The position numbers and the translations under genes were made by a program. A DNA stretch of 64,000 nucleotides from Streptomyces sp. TRM68416 (GTDB taxonomy: Bacteria; Actinomycetota; Actinomycetes; Streptomycetales; Streptomycetaceae): positions 391,146 through 455,145 of the forward strand of contig NZ_JACVWU010000004.1 in the NCBI RefSeq assembly GCF_014596915.1, in the 5' to 3' direction. The notes below the pieces were generated by a model. That model was not told where the DNA came from. It made no database searches and saw only the letters and a program-made list of their open reading frames with translations. Every line of letters begins with the position of its first letter. Position 1 is the first letter of the stretch. This document shows positions 28,198 through 36,840 of the stretch, one piece after another.

Positions 28198-31100
28198 TCA
28201 GAAGAGGTAGGGCGTGGGCTCTTCAACAGTGACTTCGGCATCCGGGAAGACCCTGGCCCAGGCGACCGCGTTCAAGGGTGCGGCCACACGATCCGGGTAC
28301 AGCTCGACGGTGCGGACGTGCGGGCAGGCGTGGGCCAGTGCCGTGAGGTCCGAGCTTTCCCGGACGTTCGTCACGTACAGGCAAGTGATTGTGGGCAGCT
28401 GAGGTCCGTCGGCGAAGGCGGGGATCAAGGCCGTGCCGACGCCCAGGCGGGCGAGGTGCGGGAGGAGTGTGACCTCCGCCCAGTCAGCTGAGCCGAGGGT
28501 AGCTACATCGTTCCTGAGGTCGAGGGCGTTCAGCCCCGGCCATTGGCTCAGGCGGCGCAGTCCCGAGTCCGCGATCGCGTCTCCGGTCAGGCTGATGGAT
28601 TTGAGTGGCGCATCTTGAGGCAGGGCAGCCAGTCCGCCTGGTAGATGGGTGCCGATGTTGATGCCCTCCAGTGTGGCGATGCGGTCCAGCCCGTGCAGTT
28701 CGCCGAGCTTGAGGAGGGAGACCGTGAGCAGCCCCAGATCGGCCAGCGGTGAGAAGTCGATGGGCCCTGGGCATTGCAGCAGGGTCAGGCGACGGAGTGA
28801 ACGCAGCGAGGCCAGCGGGCTCAGATCGTGCAGCAAGGCGTTGTCGGCGAGGCCCAGGTCCTCCACGTTGTCCGGCAGCAGCTCCAGCACATGCGCGAGG
28901 GGGTAGCTGCCGGACATGCCCAGCCGTGCCCGTCGGCCCAGCAAGGGCAGGGCCCGTACCTGCTCAGGCGACTCGGCGAAGAGGTACAGGTCGTCGGTGC
29001 CGACGTGGGCCAGCACCTCGGTGGCGTACGCCTCCGGGTCGAATCGCTCCCAGGCCCGGATGAGGTTGACTCGGACGCGGTCCGCCGTACACGCCCTGAA
29101 CCGCCCCAGCACCGCCATCGCCGCATCCGTCCCCACCATCGCCGCCGTAGCCGTGACCGCCTCGGCCTCGTCGTCGGCCAATCCCTCCGGCCCCGGCAGC
29201 AGCTCCAGCACCAGCGGTCCCGCCTCCGCCAGGGTTCTGGCCTCCTCCGGTGTACGCGGCGGAATCAGCGCGGCCGCCCGTGCCTCCACCTCGGCCCGGA
29301 CCGCCGGGTCCAGGGCCGGGGCGTGCTCCAGGCAGGCCAGGGCCAGCAGGCTCAGCCGCGGAGTCTCCAGGGCGAGCAACTGCTCCAGGAGGTAGGCGCG
29401 TTCGCGCGGACGGGCGTGGGCCACCGCCAGCCGGACCACGTCCTCCCACTGCGTGTCGTCCGCATGGCCGGCCAGTACGTCGAGGTGACCCTCCTCCACC
29501 GCGTACCGCGCGCCCAGATAGTCCTGGAAGGTGCGGTGGACGAAGTCGACGACACCTTCGGCAGGTTGGCGGAGCAGCCCGCTGCGCAGCAGCAGCGTCC
29601 GCAGTACCGCCGTGGCGGAACCCTGCACCGAGAGGGACGGCAGGCAGCGTTCGACGATGCCCTCGGCCGTCTCGACGTCCATCTCCGTGCGGCCGCTCAG
29701 CACCAGCGCGTACGCCAGCCGCTGGAGCACCTCCAGTTGGGCCTCCTCGCCGAGGTCCACGTCGTCCACCGTGCCCATGCCCCGTTCCCGGTCGCGGCGG
29801 GTGAGCAGCATCGTGAGGGCGGCGTCGTACAACTCCTTGCGGCCGGTGGGCAGATAGCCGCGTCGCTCGCGGTGCAGGGCGCAGATCAGGCCGCACATCA
29901 GGGGGTTGGTGGCCAGGCGGGCCAGGTCGCGCTTCGTGCGTAGCGAGTCCAGGAGAGGGGCCAGGTACTCGGGGGCCTGTGCCGCCTCGTGCCAGCGGCG
30001 GACGAAGGTGGTGACCTCGCCGTGCCGCATCGGGGCGAGGAGCAGTTCGCGGAAGTCCTCGGCGGTGAGCCAGTCGGGGCGCACGGCGGTGGGGCGTGAG
30101 GTCAGCAGCCACTGGTTGCCGGGGAAGGCGTGGATCAGGGAGAGGAGCCAGGCGCGGGTCCGGTGGCGGTCCGCGGCGGGGATCTCGTCCAGGCCGTCGA
30201 CCAGGACCAGCGCCCGCCCGGCCGTCAGGACCCGCTCGGCCCAGCCCTCCGGCGGGGACAGCGGGCAGCTCACCGCGGACAGGAAGTCGGCCGGCGGCGG
30301 GAGGGCCCCCGCGCGGATCAGGGTGCGCAGGGGGAGGACGTACGGGATGCGGTCGCCGTTGCGCGCGGCCGTCACGGCGAGCCACTGCACGAGGGTCGTC
30401 TTGCCCGAGCCCGCGTCTCCGCGCAGCAGCACGCAGTCGTGGGCCAACAGGGCTTCCTCGGCGGGCAGATGGACGCTGAAGGTGGTCTCGGTGTCGAGGC
30501 CCGGGCCGGGGCCGCCCGTGAGCTCCTCGTCCCCCGTCGCCTCCAGGCTCAGGTAGGCGACTTCGAGGGGCCAGCGGTCGGGGGAGTCCCGTAGGTCGAT
30601 GCCGTAGATGGTGATGTGGTTGTGCTGCTGGGCGACGTACGGCAGGTAGCGGCGCTCGAAGGCGGTGTCGCGGGCGTCTGGGCGGGGCGTCCGGGCGATC
30701 AACTCGTCTACGCGTGCGATGAGTTCGGACTGCATCCGGGTCTGTTCGACCAGGGTGCGGGCGACAAAGGTGGACCGGCGGGTGAAGAACTCCAGGATGT
30801 GCAGGCAGGCCCACTGGGTCATGGAGTCGAGGAAGAGGCAGGCGTCCCAGGACAGGCCGTCGGGGGGTGCGGCCCTGAGGTGCAACTCCTGGGCGAGTTC
30901 GTGGCTGCCCAGCCGTACGGCCTGGACGTCGTCCATGTCCAGGTCGCCCAGGGCGAGCAGCCGACGGGCGAGTGTGTCGGTGACGGCCGCTTCCTCGTCG
31001 GGTGGGAACGGTCGCTCGCCGGGTGAGGCCATCGCCTCCGACACCAGCTTGGCGGCCAGTTTGCGGACGTCCGCCTCGCCGAGCGTGCGCTTCTCGCCCC

Positions 31101-31242
31101 GGAACGAGACCAAATCGGCGAGGCGTACGGGCTTGTCGACCAGCCCGGCTCCGGCGGTGCCCGGCACGAACAGCCTCCGCACCAGCGGGCCGACCAGGCT
31201 CGACACCAGCCGACCGCCCAGCGTCAGTACCGCGGGCTCCAT
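28198..31242 (-). CDS. NACHT-LRR NTPase, bacterial NLR-like (paralogue 1)
   Basis: A 1014-residue STAND protein. Residues 1-230 form a helical N-terminal domain of the NNH type (SFRGEKRTL, RRSTFVARTLVEQTR, DTAFERRYLPYV). The NACHT NTPase has Walker A GDAGSGKT (275-282), Walker B LVLVDGLDEI (345-354) and the TSRP sensor (381-384). A winged/helical region follows (NPLMCGLICALHRERRGYLP, FVHRTFQDYLGA), then HEAT-like helices and degenerate leucine-rich repeats from about 800. No toxin or nuclease effector is recognisable. ATG 31242 is preferred: it aligns with the paralogue's start and follows GGGGGTGAGG. Bacterial NACHT proteins are known antiphage sensors; that role here is inferred. Confidence 0.9.
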   Translation of the reverse strand: MEPAVLTLGGRLVSSLVGPLVRRLFVPGTAGAGLVDKPVRLADLVSFRGEKRTLGEADVRKLAAKLVSEAMASPGERPFPPDEEAAVTDTLARRLLALGDLDMDDVQAVRLGSHELAQELHLRAAPPDGLSWDACLFLDSMTQWACLHILEFFTRRSTFVARTLVEQTRMQSELIARVDELIARTPRPDARDTAFERRYLPYVAQQHNHITIYGIDLRDSPDRWPLEVAYLSLEATGDEELTGGPGPGLDTETTFSVHLPAEEALLAHDCVLLRGDAGSGKTTLVQWLAVTAARNGDRIPYVLPLRTLIRAGALPPPADFLSAVSCPLSPPEGWAERVLTAGRALVLVDGLDEIPAADRHRTRAWLLSLIHAFPGNQWLLTSRPTAVRPDWLTAEDFRELLLAPMRHGEVTTFVRRWHEAAQAPEYLAPLLDSLRTKRDLARLATNPLMCGLICALHRERRGYLPTGRKELYDAALTMLLTRRDRERGMGTVDDVDLGEEAQLEVLQRLAYALVLSGRTEMDVETAEGIVERCLPSLSVQGSATAVLRTLLLRSGLLRQPAEGVVDFVHRTFQDYLGARYAVEEGHLDVLAGHADDTQWEDVVRLAVAHARPRERAYLLEQLLALETPRLSLLALACLEHAPALDPAVRAEVEARAAALIPPRTPEEARTLAEAGPLVLELLPGPEGLADDEAEAVTATAAMVGTDAAMAVLGRFRACTADRVRVNLIRAWERFDPEAYATEVLAHVGTDDLYLFAESPEQVRALPLLGRRARLGMSGSYPLAHVLELLPDNVEDLGLADNALLHDLSPLASLRSLRRLTLLQCPGPIDFSPLADLGLLTVSLLKLGELHGLDRIATLEGINIGTHLPGGLAALPQDAPLKSISLTGDAIADSGLRRLSQWPGLNALDLRNDVATLGSADWAEVTLLPHLARLGVGTALIPAFADGPQLPTITCLYVTNVRESSDLTALAHACPHVRTVELYPDRVAAPLNAVAWARVFPDAEVTVEEPTPYLF

Positions 31243-31302
31243 CCGCCTCACCCCCGTGATCGCGCGAACGGGGGTGAGACTACCGGGACTTGGTGGGAGT
31301 GG

Positions 31303-31938
31303 TCAGGAGAGCTGGCCGTCGTAGTCGGGGAGCTTGTACGTCTTCTCGGCGTGGCCGCCCGACAGGTCGGTGGCGCTGTTGCCGATGTTCGCGATGATCG
31401 TGTAGCCCTTGGACTCGATGGCGACGCGCTGGGCCGTCTTGTAGTCCGCGACGTTCTTGAAGAGGTCGAGGAAGTTGCGGACGTGGAGGCCGGATACCTG
31501 GTAGCCGACCTTCTTGAGGTTGTAGTCGGTGACGGAGTGGATGATGCCGGGGCGGGCGGTGACGAAGAACAGGGCGACGCCGCGCTCCTGGGCGTACTTG
31601 GCGACCTCCAGGACCGGCTTGTTGGCGGGCTGGGGGTAGCTGAAGCCGAAGTCGGTCTCCAGGGTGGTGTTGTCGATGTCGAAGACGATCGCCTGCTTCT
31701 CGCCCGGCTTCGTGTTCGCTATCCGCTGCTTCAGATAGGGCAGCGCCTGGTCCATCACCGCCTGGCAGTCCTTCTGCCAGGTCGCGTAGTCGACCTTCGC
31801 GGCGGAGGCCGCGGTGGCGGCATTCGCCATGGTGCCCGTGCTCGTCGCGGCCTGGGCGGGGCCGGTGAGGGCCACGAGGGCTGCTGCGGTGGCTGCGGTC
31901 GTGGCGGTGCGGAGCACCCAGGGGCGTCGGGTGGTCAT
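31303..31938 (-). CDS. secreted HAD-family acid phosphatase
   Basis: A 211-residue protein with a signal peptide (basic MTTRRPW start, hydrophobic core, A-Q-A cleavage site near residue 30; the twin Arg allows Tat export) and a HAD subfamily IIIB phosphatase domain. Catalytic motif I is FDIDNTT with the nucleophilic Asp at about residue 91; motif II is FFVTARPG; the end of the domain has IIANIGNSATDL. Typical of actinobacterial class-B-like acid phosphatases. It sits between the two NACHT genes on the same strand, 60 bp from one and 112 bp from the other. Confidence 0.9.
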   Translation of the reverse strand: MTTRRPWVLRTATTAATAAALVALTGPAQAATSTGTMANAATAASAAKVDYATWQKDCQAVMDQALPYLKQRIANTKPGEKQAIVFDIDNTTLETDFGFSYPQPANKPVLEVAKYAQERGVALFFVTARPGIIHSVTDYNLKKVGYQVSGLHVRNFLDLFKNVADYKTAQRVAIESKGYTIIANIGNSATDLSGGHAEKTYKLPDYDGQLS

Positions 31939-32050
31939 GTGTGTGGGGGTCCCTTCGCGTACGGCCAGTGTGTCGTGTGCATGTTCGTGGAGCCGGGTGG
32001 CGCGAAGGGAACCGTAGGGTTACTGAACGGTAGGTGGCTAGGGGTGTGCG

Positions 32051-35000
32051 TCACACGACGCGGCGGACTTTCTCGAAGGTGCGGGCTGCAGGGAGGGGCG
32101 CGAGCACGTCCTCGGGGATCTCGTCGACGTCCGGGGCGTGGACGAGAGTGACCGAACGCAGGTGGGGGAACTGGGTGGGGACGGCCGAGAAGTCCTCGAT
32201 TCCCTGGACGTTGTTCAGGCGGAGGTAGGTGATCCGGGGCAGCGGCGGGCCCGGCCAGCCGCCGGTGCGCTGCCAGTTGAGGTGCAGATGCCGGAGTTCC
32301 GGGAGCCGGGTGACCTCCTCGCCGTCGGCGGCGGAGAGCGGGCTCTCCAGCTTCGCGAGACTCAGCCGACGCAGTGAGGGAAAGTGGCGCAGGCCGCGCA
32401 ACCCGGTCTGCTGCAGCGCGGACTTGGTGAAGCGGAGATAGGTCAGGTTCAGGTCCCGCGGCAGGGCTTCGTCGAGGGAATCGGCTTCCAGGAGGAACCC
32501 GAGGTCGAGCTGATCCAGGGTGGGTGAGCCGGAGAGGACGGACAGGTCCAGCTCGCGCGGCAGCAGGTCCAGGGACAGCCAATTCAGCGGGAGGCGGGCC
32601 AGCGCGGTCAGGTCCTCCAGGTGGAAACACCGGCTCAGGTCCAGGTAGTTCAGCCGGTGCAGGCCCGACAGGCAGCTCAGGTCGCGCAGTTCGTCGTTGT
32701 CGCGCAGGACGAGTTCGGCCGTCGTCGCGGGGTTCAGACCGGCGCTGATCTCCTCGGCCGCGATACCGCCGACGAGCTGGACGGACCGCCGTCCTCCGAG
32801 CTCCCGCAGGAATCGCAGCTGGTCAGTGGAGCGGGCGCTGAAGAAGAGCTCGTCCTGCGGCAGCCGGGCGATGATCTCCTCGCCGTACCGGCGTGTGGCG
32901 AACCGGGACCAGCTCCAGGACAGCTGCGCCCGCACATTCAGCGCCGCATGCTCCCGGAACCGCGCCAGCACCGGCAGCGCCGCCTCCGTCCCGATCAGCG
33001 ACGCCGTGACGACGACCGCCCGCGCCTCCTCGTCGTCCAGCCCCTCCGGGCCGGGCAGCAGCTCCAGGGCGAGCGGCCCGACCGAGGCGAGCGCCCGGGC
33101 CTCCTCGGTGGTCCGGGGCGGGATCAGCGGGGCCGCGCTCCGCTCCACCTCCGCCCGCACCCGCGGATCCAGCTCCGTGGCGTGCTCCAGCGAGGCCAGC
33201 GCGAGGAGCCGTAGACGCGCGCTGACGGCGCCCTCCGCGCGCTCGGCCGCTGCGCTCAAGTCCCTTAGCAGCTCGGCCCGTTCGCGCGGGCGGGCGTGCG
33301 CCACCGCCATCCGGACCACGTCCGCCCACTGCTCGTCCGCCGCGCCGCGCACCAGCAGGCCGAAGTCGCCGTCCTCCACGGCGGCCTTGGCGCCCAGGTA
33401 GTCCTGGAAGGTGCGGTGGACGAACTCCACCGTCCCGGAGGTCGGTTCGCGCAGCAGACCGCTGCGGACCAGCAGATGGCGCAGGATCTGCCCGGCGTCG
33501 CCCTGGTCGGCGGCCGCCGGGAGGGACGGCAGGGCGTCGGCGACGATCCGCTCGGCGCGGTCGTGGTCCAGCTCCGACTGGTTGTTTCGGATCAGCCAGT
33601 ACGCGAGGCGCTGCAGGAGCTGGATCTGCGGCAGTTCGGTGAGGAAGACGCCGCCGGATTCCCCTTGCGGGAACATGTCCCGCTCCTCGTCCCGCCGCAC
33701 GAGCAGCATCGACAGGGCCGCGTCGTACAACTCCTTTCTGCCGTGCGGGAGATAGCCCCGCCGGTCGCGGTGCAGCGCGCAGATCAGGCCGCACATCAGG
33801 GGGTTGGTGGCGAGGCGTCCGAGGTCGGGCTTGCCGCGTACGGCGTCGAGGAGGGAGCGCCGGTAGCCGTCCAGACGCTCGGGGTCGGGGGCGTCGGCGC
33901 GGGCGGCCGTGTGCCAGCGGTCGATGAACGCGGCCACGTCGTCCTGGCTCATCGGGGTGAGCGCCAGCTCCCGGAAGCCGTCGGCGGCGAGCCAGTCCTC
34001 GCGTACGGCGGAGGGGCGGGAGGTGACCAGCCACTGGTTGCCGGGGTAGACGTCGAGCAGTTCGCGCAGCCAGCGGCGGGTGCGCTCCCGCTCGCGCTCG
34101 GGGATCTCGTCGATGCCGTCCACCAGGAGCAGCGCGCGTCCGGCCGCGAGGACGCGGTCCGCCCAGCCGTCGGGCCGGCTCGCGTGGAAGGGGAGGTGCA
34201 CGGCGGACAGGAAGGCGTCGGGCGCGGGGAGACCGTCGGGGCGGCGGACCAGGGTGCGCAGGGGCAGCACGTACGGGATCCGGTCGCCGCGCTCGCCCCT
34301 GGCCGCGGTCACCGCGAGCCACTGCACGAGCGTGGTCTTGCCGGACCCGGCCACTCCGCGCAGCAGGACCCGGTCGTGCTCGGCCAGGGCCTCCTCGGCG
34401 GGCAGGGCGCCGGCGGCGGAGGCGTAGTGCAGCCCGCCCGGGCCGGTGCCGCGGTCGTCCTCGGCGGGGCCGAGGGCCTGGAGGCTGAGGTAGGCGGTGT
34501 CCAGGGGCCAGCGGTCGGGGGAATTGGCCAGGTCGATGCCGTAGATCGTGAGCCGGCCGTGCTTGGTGGCGACGTAGGACAGATAGCGGCGCTCGAAGGC
34601 GGTGTCGGTGCCGCCGGGGCGCGGGGTGCGGGCGAGCAGTTCGTCGACCTTGGCGACGAGCTCGCGCTGTCGCCGGGTCTGCTCCACGAGGGTGCGGGGG
34701 ACGAAGGTGGACCGCTGGGTGAAGAAGTGGACGATGTGCAGACAGGCCGTGGTGAGCAGTCGGCCGTGGAACTGGGCGGCGTCGTAGGACAGGTCCCGGT
34801 CCGGGTGGCCGCTCGCGGCGCGCAGGTGGGCGGCGAGGACCTCGTGGCCGAGCTCCACCGCCTGTACGTCGGTCATGGTGAGGTCGCCCAGGGCGGCCAG
34901 GGTGTCGGCGAGCGCCTCGACGACGGCCTGCTCCTCGTCGGCGCGGATGGGCCGCTCGCCGCCCTTGAGGGCCTGGGTGACCAGCTCTGCGGAGAGTTTG

Positions 35001-35173
35001 CCCAGGTCGGAGCGGTCCAGGGTGCGTTTCTCGCCCTTGAACGAGACAAAGCCGGAGATCCGGACGGGGCGGTCGACCAGGGCGGCCCCGGGCCCCTCCC
35101 TCACGAACAGCTTCCGCACCAGTGGGCCGACCAGGCCGGAGGCGAGCCTGGTGCCGAGTACCGCCGGGTCCAA
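32051..35173 (-). CDS. NACHT-LRR NTPase, bacterial NLR-like (paralogue 2)
   Basis: A 1040-residue protein collinear with the NACHT protein downstream. Helical NNH-type N-terminus (SFKGEKRTL, QRSTFVPRTLVEQTR, DTAFERRYLSYV), Walker A GVAGSGKT (273-280), Walker B LLLVDGIDEI (348-357), TSRPSA sensor, the NPLMCGLICALHRDRRGYLP and EFVHRTFQDYLGA blocks, then clearer leucine-rich repeats (about 840-1020: LNYLDLSRC, LNWLSLDLL, LDQLDLGF, LTYLRFTKS, LRRLSLAKL, LRHLHLNW, ITYLRLNN). The start is placed at TTG 35173: it aligns residue for residue with the paralogue's M-E-P-A-V-L and follows GGGGGTGG. The frame is open further upstream to 35317 without similarity. The ligand-sensing LRRs are the most diverged part. 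Confidence 0.9.
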   Translation of the reverse strand: MDPAVLGTRLASGLVGPLVRKLFVREGPGAALVDRPVRISGFVSFKGEKRTLDRSDLGKLSAELVTQALKGGERPIRADEEQAVVEALADTLAALGDLTMTDVQAVELGHEVLAAHLRAASGHPDRDLSYDAAQFHGRLLTTACLHIVHFFTQRSTFVPRTLVEQTRRQRELVAKVDELLARTPRPGGTDTAFERRYLSYVATKHGRLTIYGIDLANSPDRWPLDTAYLSLQALGPAEDDRGTGPGGLHYASAAGALPAEEALAEHDRVLLRGVAGSGKTTLVQWLAVTAARGERGDRIPYVLPLRTLVRRPDGLPAPDAFLSAVHLPFHASRPDGWADRVLAAGRALLLVDGIDEIPERERERTRRWLRELLDVYPGNQWLVTSRPSAVREDWLAADGFRELALTPMSQDDVAAFIDRWHTAARADAPDPERLDGYRRSLLDAVRGKPDLGRLATNPLMCGLICALHRDRRGYLPHGRKELYDAALSMLLVRRDEERDMFPQGESGGVFLTELPQIQLLQRLAYWLIRNNQSELDHDRAERIVADALPSLPAAADQGDAGQILRHLLVRSGLLREPTSGTVEFVHRTFQDYLGAKAAVEDGDFGLLVRGAADEQWADVVRMAVAHARPRERAELLRDLSAAAERAEGAVSARLRLLALASLEHATELDPRVRAEVERSAAPLIPPRTTEEARALASVGPLALELLPGPEGLDDEEARAVVVTASLIGTEAALPVLARFREHAALNVRAQLSWSWSRFATRRYGEEIIARLPQDELFFSARSTDQLRFLRELGGRRSVQLVGGIAAEEISAGLNPATTAELVLRDNDELRDLSCLSGLHRLNYLDLSRCFHLEDLTALARLPLNWLSLDLLPRELDLSVLSGSPTLDQLDLGFLLEADSLDEALPRDLNLTYLRFTKSALQQTGLRGLRHFPSLRRLSLAKLESPLSAADGEEVTRLPELRHLHLNWQRTGGWPGPPLPRITYLRLNNVQGIEDFSAVPTQFPHLRSVTLVHAPDVDEIPEDVLAPLPAARTFEKVRRVV

Positions 35174-35543
35174 CCGTCCACCCCCGTCGTCGCGTGACCG
35201 CTGGTCAGGGTAGTGCCGGTCACATTCGGCTGTCCGGCGATCTTGGAGGCCGGTGACATGCCGCACAGGCGATTTGTCCGTTACTAGGGCGCTTAGTGGA
35301 AAGGTCCGTTCCGGCAAAAAGGACTTTTGCCACGGAACCCCTAGGGGGGATATGCCGTCATGGGGCTCTTCATCCCTGATGGGCGCTCTGTCAAGAAGCC
35401 GTCAGTTTTGGGATGAAGTACTAGGTTCGGTCGTAGATCGGTGTTTTGGGAGTCGGTGAGGGGCGGGGTTACCAAGGGATGGCCCATCCGGCGGCCGTCT
35501 GTGTGCCGGGTGGTTTTTCTGTCCCCGAAGCTCCGAGGTTCCG
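35174..35543. other. 370-bp divergent intergenic region with structured leader
   Basis: The gap between the second NACHT gene (leftward) and the M23 peptidase (rightward). It holds a hairpin at 35308-35338 (gttccggcaaaa pairs with ttttgccacggaac with a two-base bulge) and a possible second pairing of catccc with gggatg near 35368-35417. The region is less GC-rich than its neighbours. It was checked for the ydaO/c-di-AMP riboswitch core, which was not found. Confidence 0.5.
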
Positions 35544-36206
35544 ATGTCCCAGCGCGTCTCCGCCCGCTCTGCCCGTACGTCCCTGTTCCGCACCCGTGCC
35601 GCCGTCGTGGCCGGCGCCCTGAGTGCATCGGTCGTGCTGGGGGCGTCGGTCGTGCTGGGGGCCGGAGTCGCTACGGCGGCGGAGGCCACCTCGGCCAAGA
35701 CCGCCACCTCGGCCAAGACCGCCGGCTCCGGCAAGGCCGCGGTCTCCGGCAAGACCGCCGGCTCCGCCAAGGCTGCCGCCAAGGCCGCCGGTTGGGTCAA
35801 GCCGGTGAAGAAGTACACCAAGTCCGCGAGCTTCGCCCAGGCCGGCGGCATGTGGCAGTCCACCCACAGCGGCCAGGACTTCGCCGTCTCCACCGGCACC
35901 GACGTCGTCGCCGCGCACGGCGGCACCGTCGTCAAGGCCGGCTCCAACGGCGCCGGCGACGGCCCCGCCTACGGCAACGCGGTCGTGATCAAGCACGGCG
36001 GCGGCACGTACTCCCAGTACGCCCACCTCTCGAAGATCGACGTGAAGGTCGGCCAGGTCGTCAAGACCGGCCAGCGCATCGCCCGGTCCGGCAACACGGG
36101 CAACTCCAGTGGCCCGCACCTGCACTTCGAGATCCGTACGACGGCGAACTACGGTTCCGCCATCGACCCGGTGTCCTTCCTGCGGGCCAGGGGGCTGGCG
36201 CTCTAA
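35544..36206 (+). CDS. secreted M23-family peptidoglycan endopeptidase (LytM-type)
   Basis: A 220-residue protein. Signal peptide with a basic start and long hydrophobic core, cleaved near A-T-A (about residue 46). Then a Lys/Ala/Ser/Thr/Gly-rich linker made of repeats of a T-S-A-K-T-A type (about 48-80), and a LytM domain (about 100-215). Zinc ligands are visible: His and Asp in HSGQDF, and His-Leu-His in GPHLHFEI. It cleaves peptide cross-links outside the membrane. There is no LysM or other wall anchor. The last codons lie in a 17-bp tandem duplication with the stop codon. Confidence 0.93.
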   Translation: MSQRVSARSARTSLFRTRAAVVAGALSASVVLGASVVLGAGVATAAEATSAKTATSAKTAGSGKAAVSGKTAGSAKAAAKAAGWVKPVKKYTKSASFAQAGGMWQSTHSGQDFAVSTGTDVVAAHGGTVVKAGSNGAGDGPAYGNAVVIKHGGGTYSQYAHLSKIDVKVGQVVKTGQRIARSGNTGNSSGPHLHFEIRTTANYGSAIDPVSFLRARGLAL

Positions 36207-36224
36207 AGGGGCCGGCGCTCTAAA
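36191..36224. repeat. 17-bp tandem duplication carrying stop codons of two convergent genes
   Basis: Two copies of ggggcYggcgctctaaa (36191-36207 and 36208-36224, one mismatch). The first provides the TAA stop of the M23 gene (36204-36206). The second provides, on the other strand, the TAG stop of the TetR gene (36220-36222). Confidence 0.9.
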
Positions 36225-36813
36225 CCTCCCGCGCGCCGCCGTGCGCCTGCGTCACCAGATCGACCGCGACCTCCAGGACGGCCTTGCGCTTGTCCTCGGG
36301 GTCGCCTTCGACATCCCGCAGGTAGAACATCCCGGCGTTCATCGTGAACAGGGCGCTGATGCAGCGGACCTTGTCGACCAGGCCCGCGTCCGGGTCGATG
36401 ATGATCTCGCTCATGCCCAGCATGCGTTCCTTGAACATCTCGCCGATGCTCAGTTCCCGGACGGTGGCCTGGTTCTCCTGCATGAACCGGAACAGCGGTG
36501 CCGCTTCGCTCAGGGCGTCGCTGTAGCGCCGTACGATCTCCTGCTTGGTCTCCAGGGTGTGCGGCTGCCGCCTGCCCCAGTCGATCAGTTCCTCGATCGG
36601 CTTCGTCATGTCCTCGAAGAGGCTGACGACGATCTCTTCCTTGGTCTTGAAGTGGTAGTACAGCGCCGCCTTCGTGACCTCCAGGCGCTCGGCGATCTCC
36701 CGCAGTGAGGTCTTCTCGTAGCCCTGTTCGGCGAAGAGTTCGAGCGCCACGTCCTGGATGCGCTGACGGGTGTCCCCGCGGCGCCGCTGCCTGGTGCCGT
36801 CCATGCCGCCCAT
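36220..36813 (-). CDS. TetR/AcrR-family regulator of the divergent MFS exporter
   Basis: A 197-residue regulator. The N-terminal helix-turn-helix (about residues 12-58) has RIQDVALELFAEQGYEKTSLREIAE (in part), then RLEVTKAALYYHFKTKEEIV. The C-terminal ligand/dimer domain is all helical. ATG 36813 is chosen because GAGGAG lies seven bases upstream and the longer frame to 36891 would run into the operator. Divergent from an EmrB/QacA-type transporter with a shared inverted repeat, so it almost certainly represses that gene. Confidence 0.9.
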   Translation of the reverse strand: MGGMDGTRQRRRGDTRQRIQDVALELFAEQGYEKTSLREIAERLEVTKAALYYHFKTKEEIVVSLFEDMTKPIEELIDWGRRQPHTLETKQEIVRRYSDALSEAAPLFRFMQENQATVRELSIGEMFKERMLGMSEIIIDPDAGLVDKVRCISALFTMNAGMFYLRDVEGDPEDKRKAVLEVAVDLVTQAHGGAREV

Positions 36814-36840
36814 CCTCGTACTCCTCGCGCTTGCCAGAAA

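Noticed and set aside
28198..35173. Mobile-element or prophage island around the NACHT genes
   Set aside because: No integrase, transposase, tRNA target, direct-repeat ends or AT-rich composition were found; GC use matches neighbouring genes.
35300..35543. ydaO-type c-di-AMP riboswitch before the M23 peptidase
   Set aside because: The expected conserved core and closing motifs are not recognisable. Only generic hairpins are seen.
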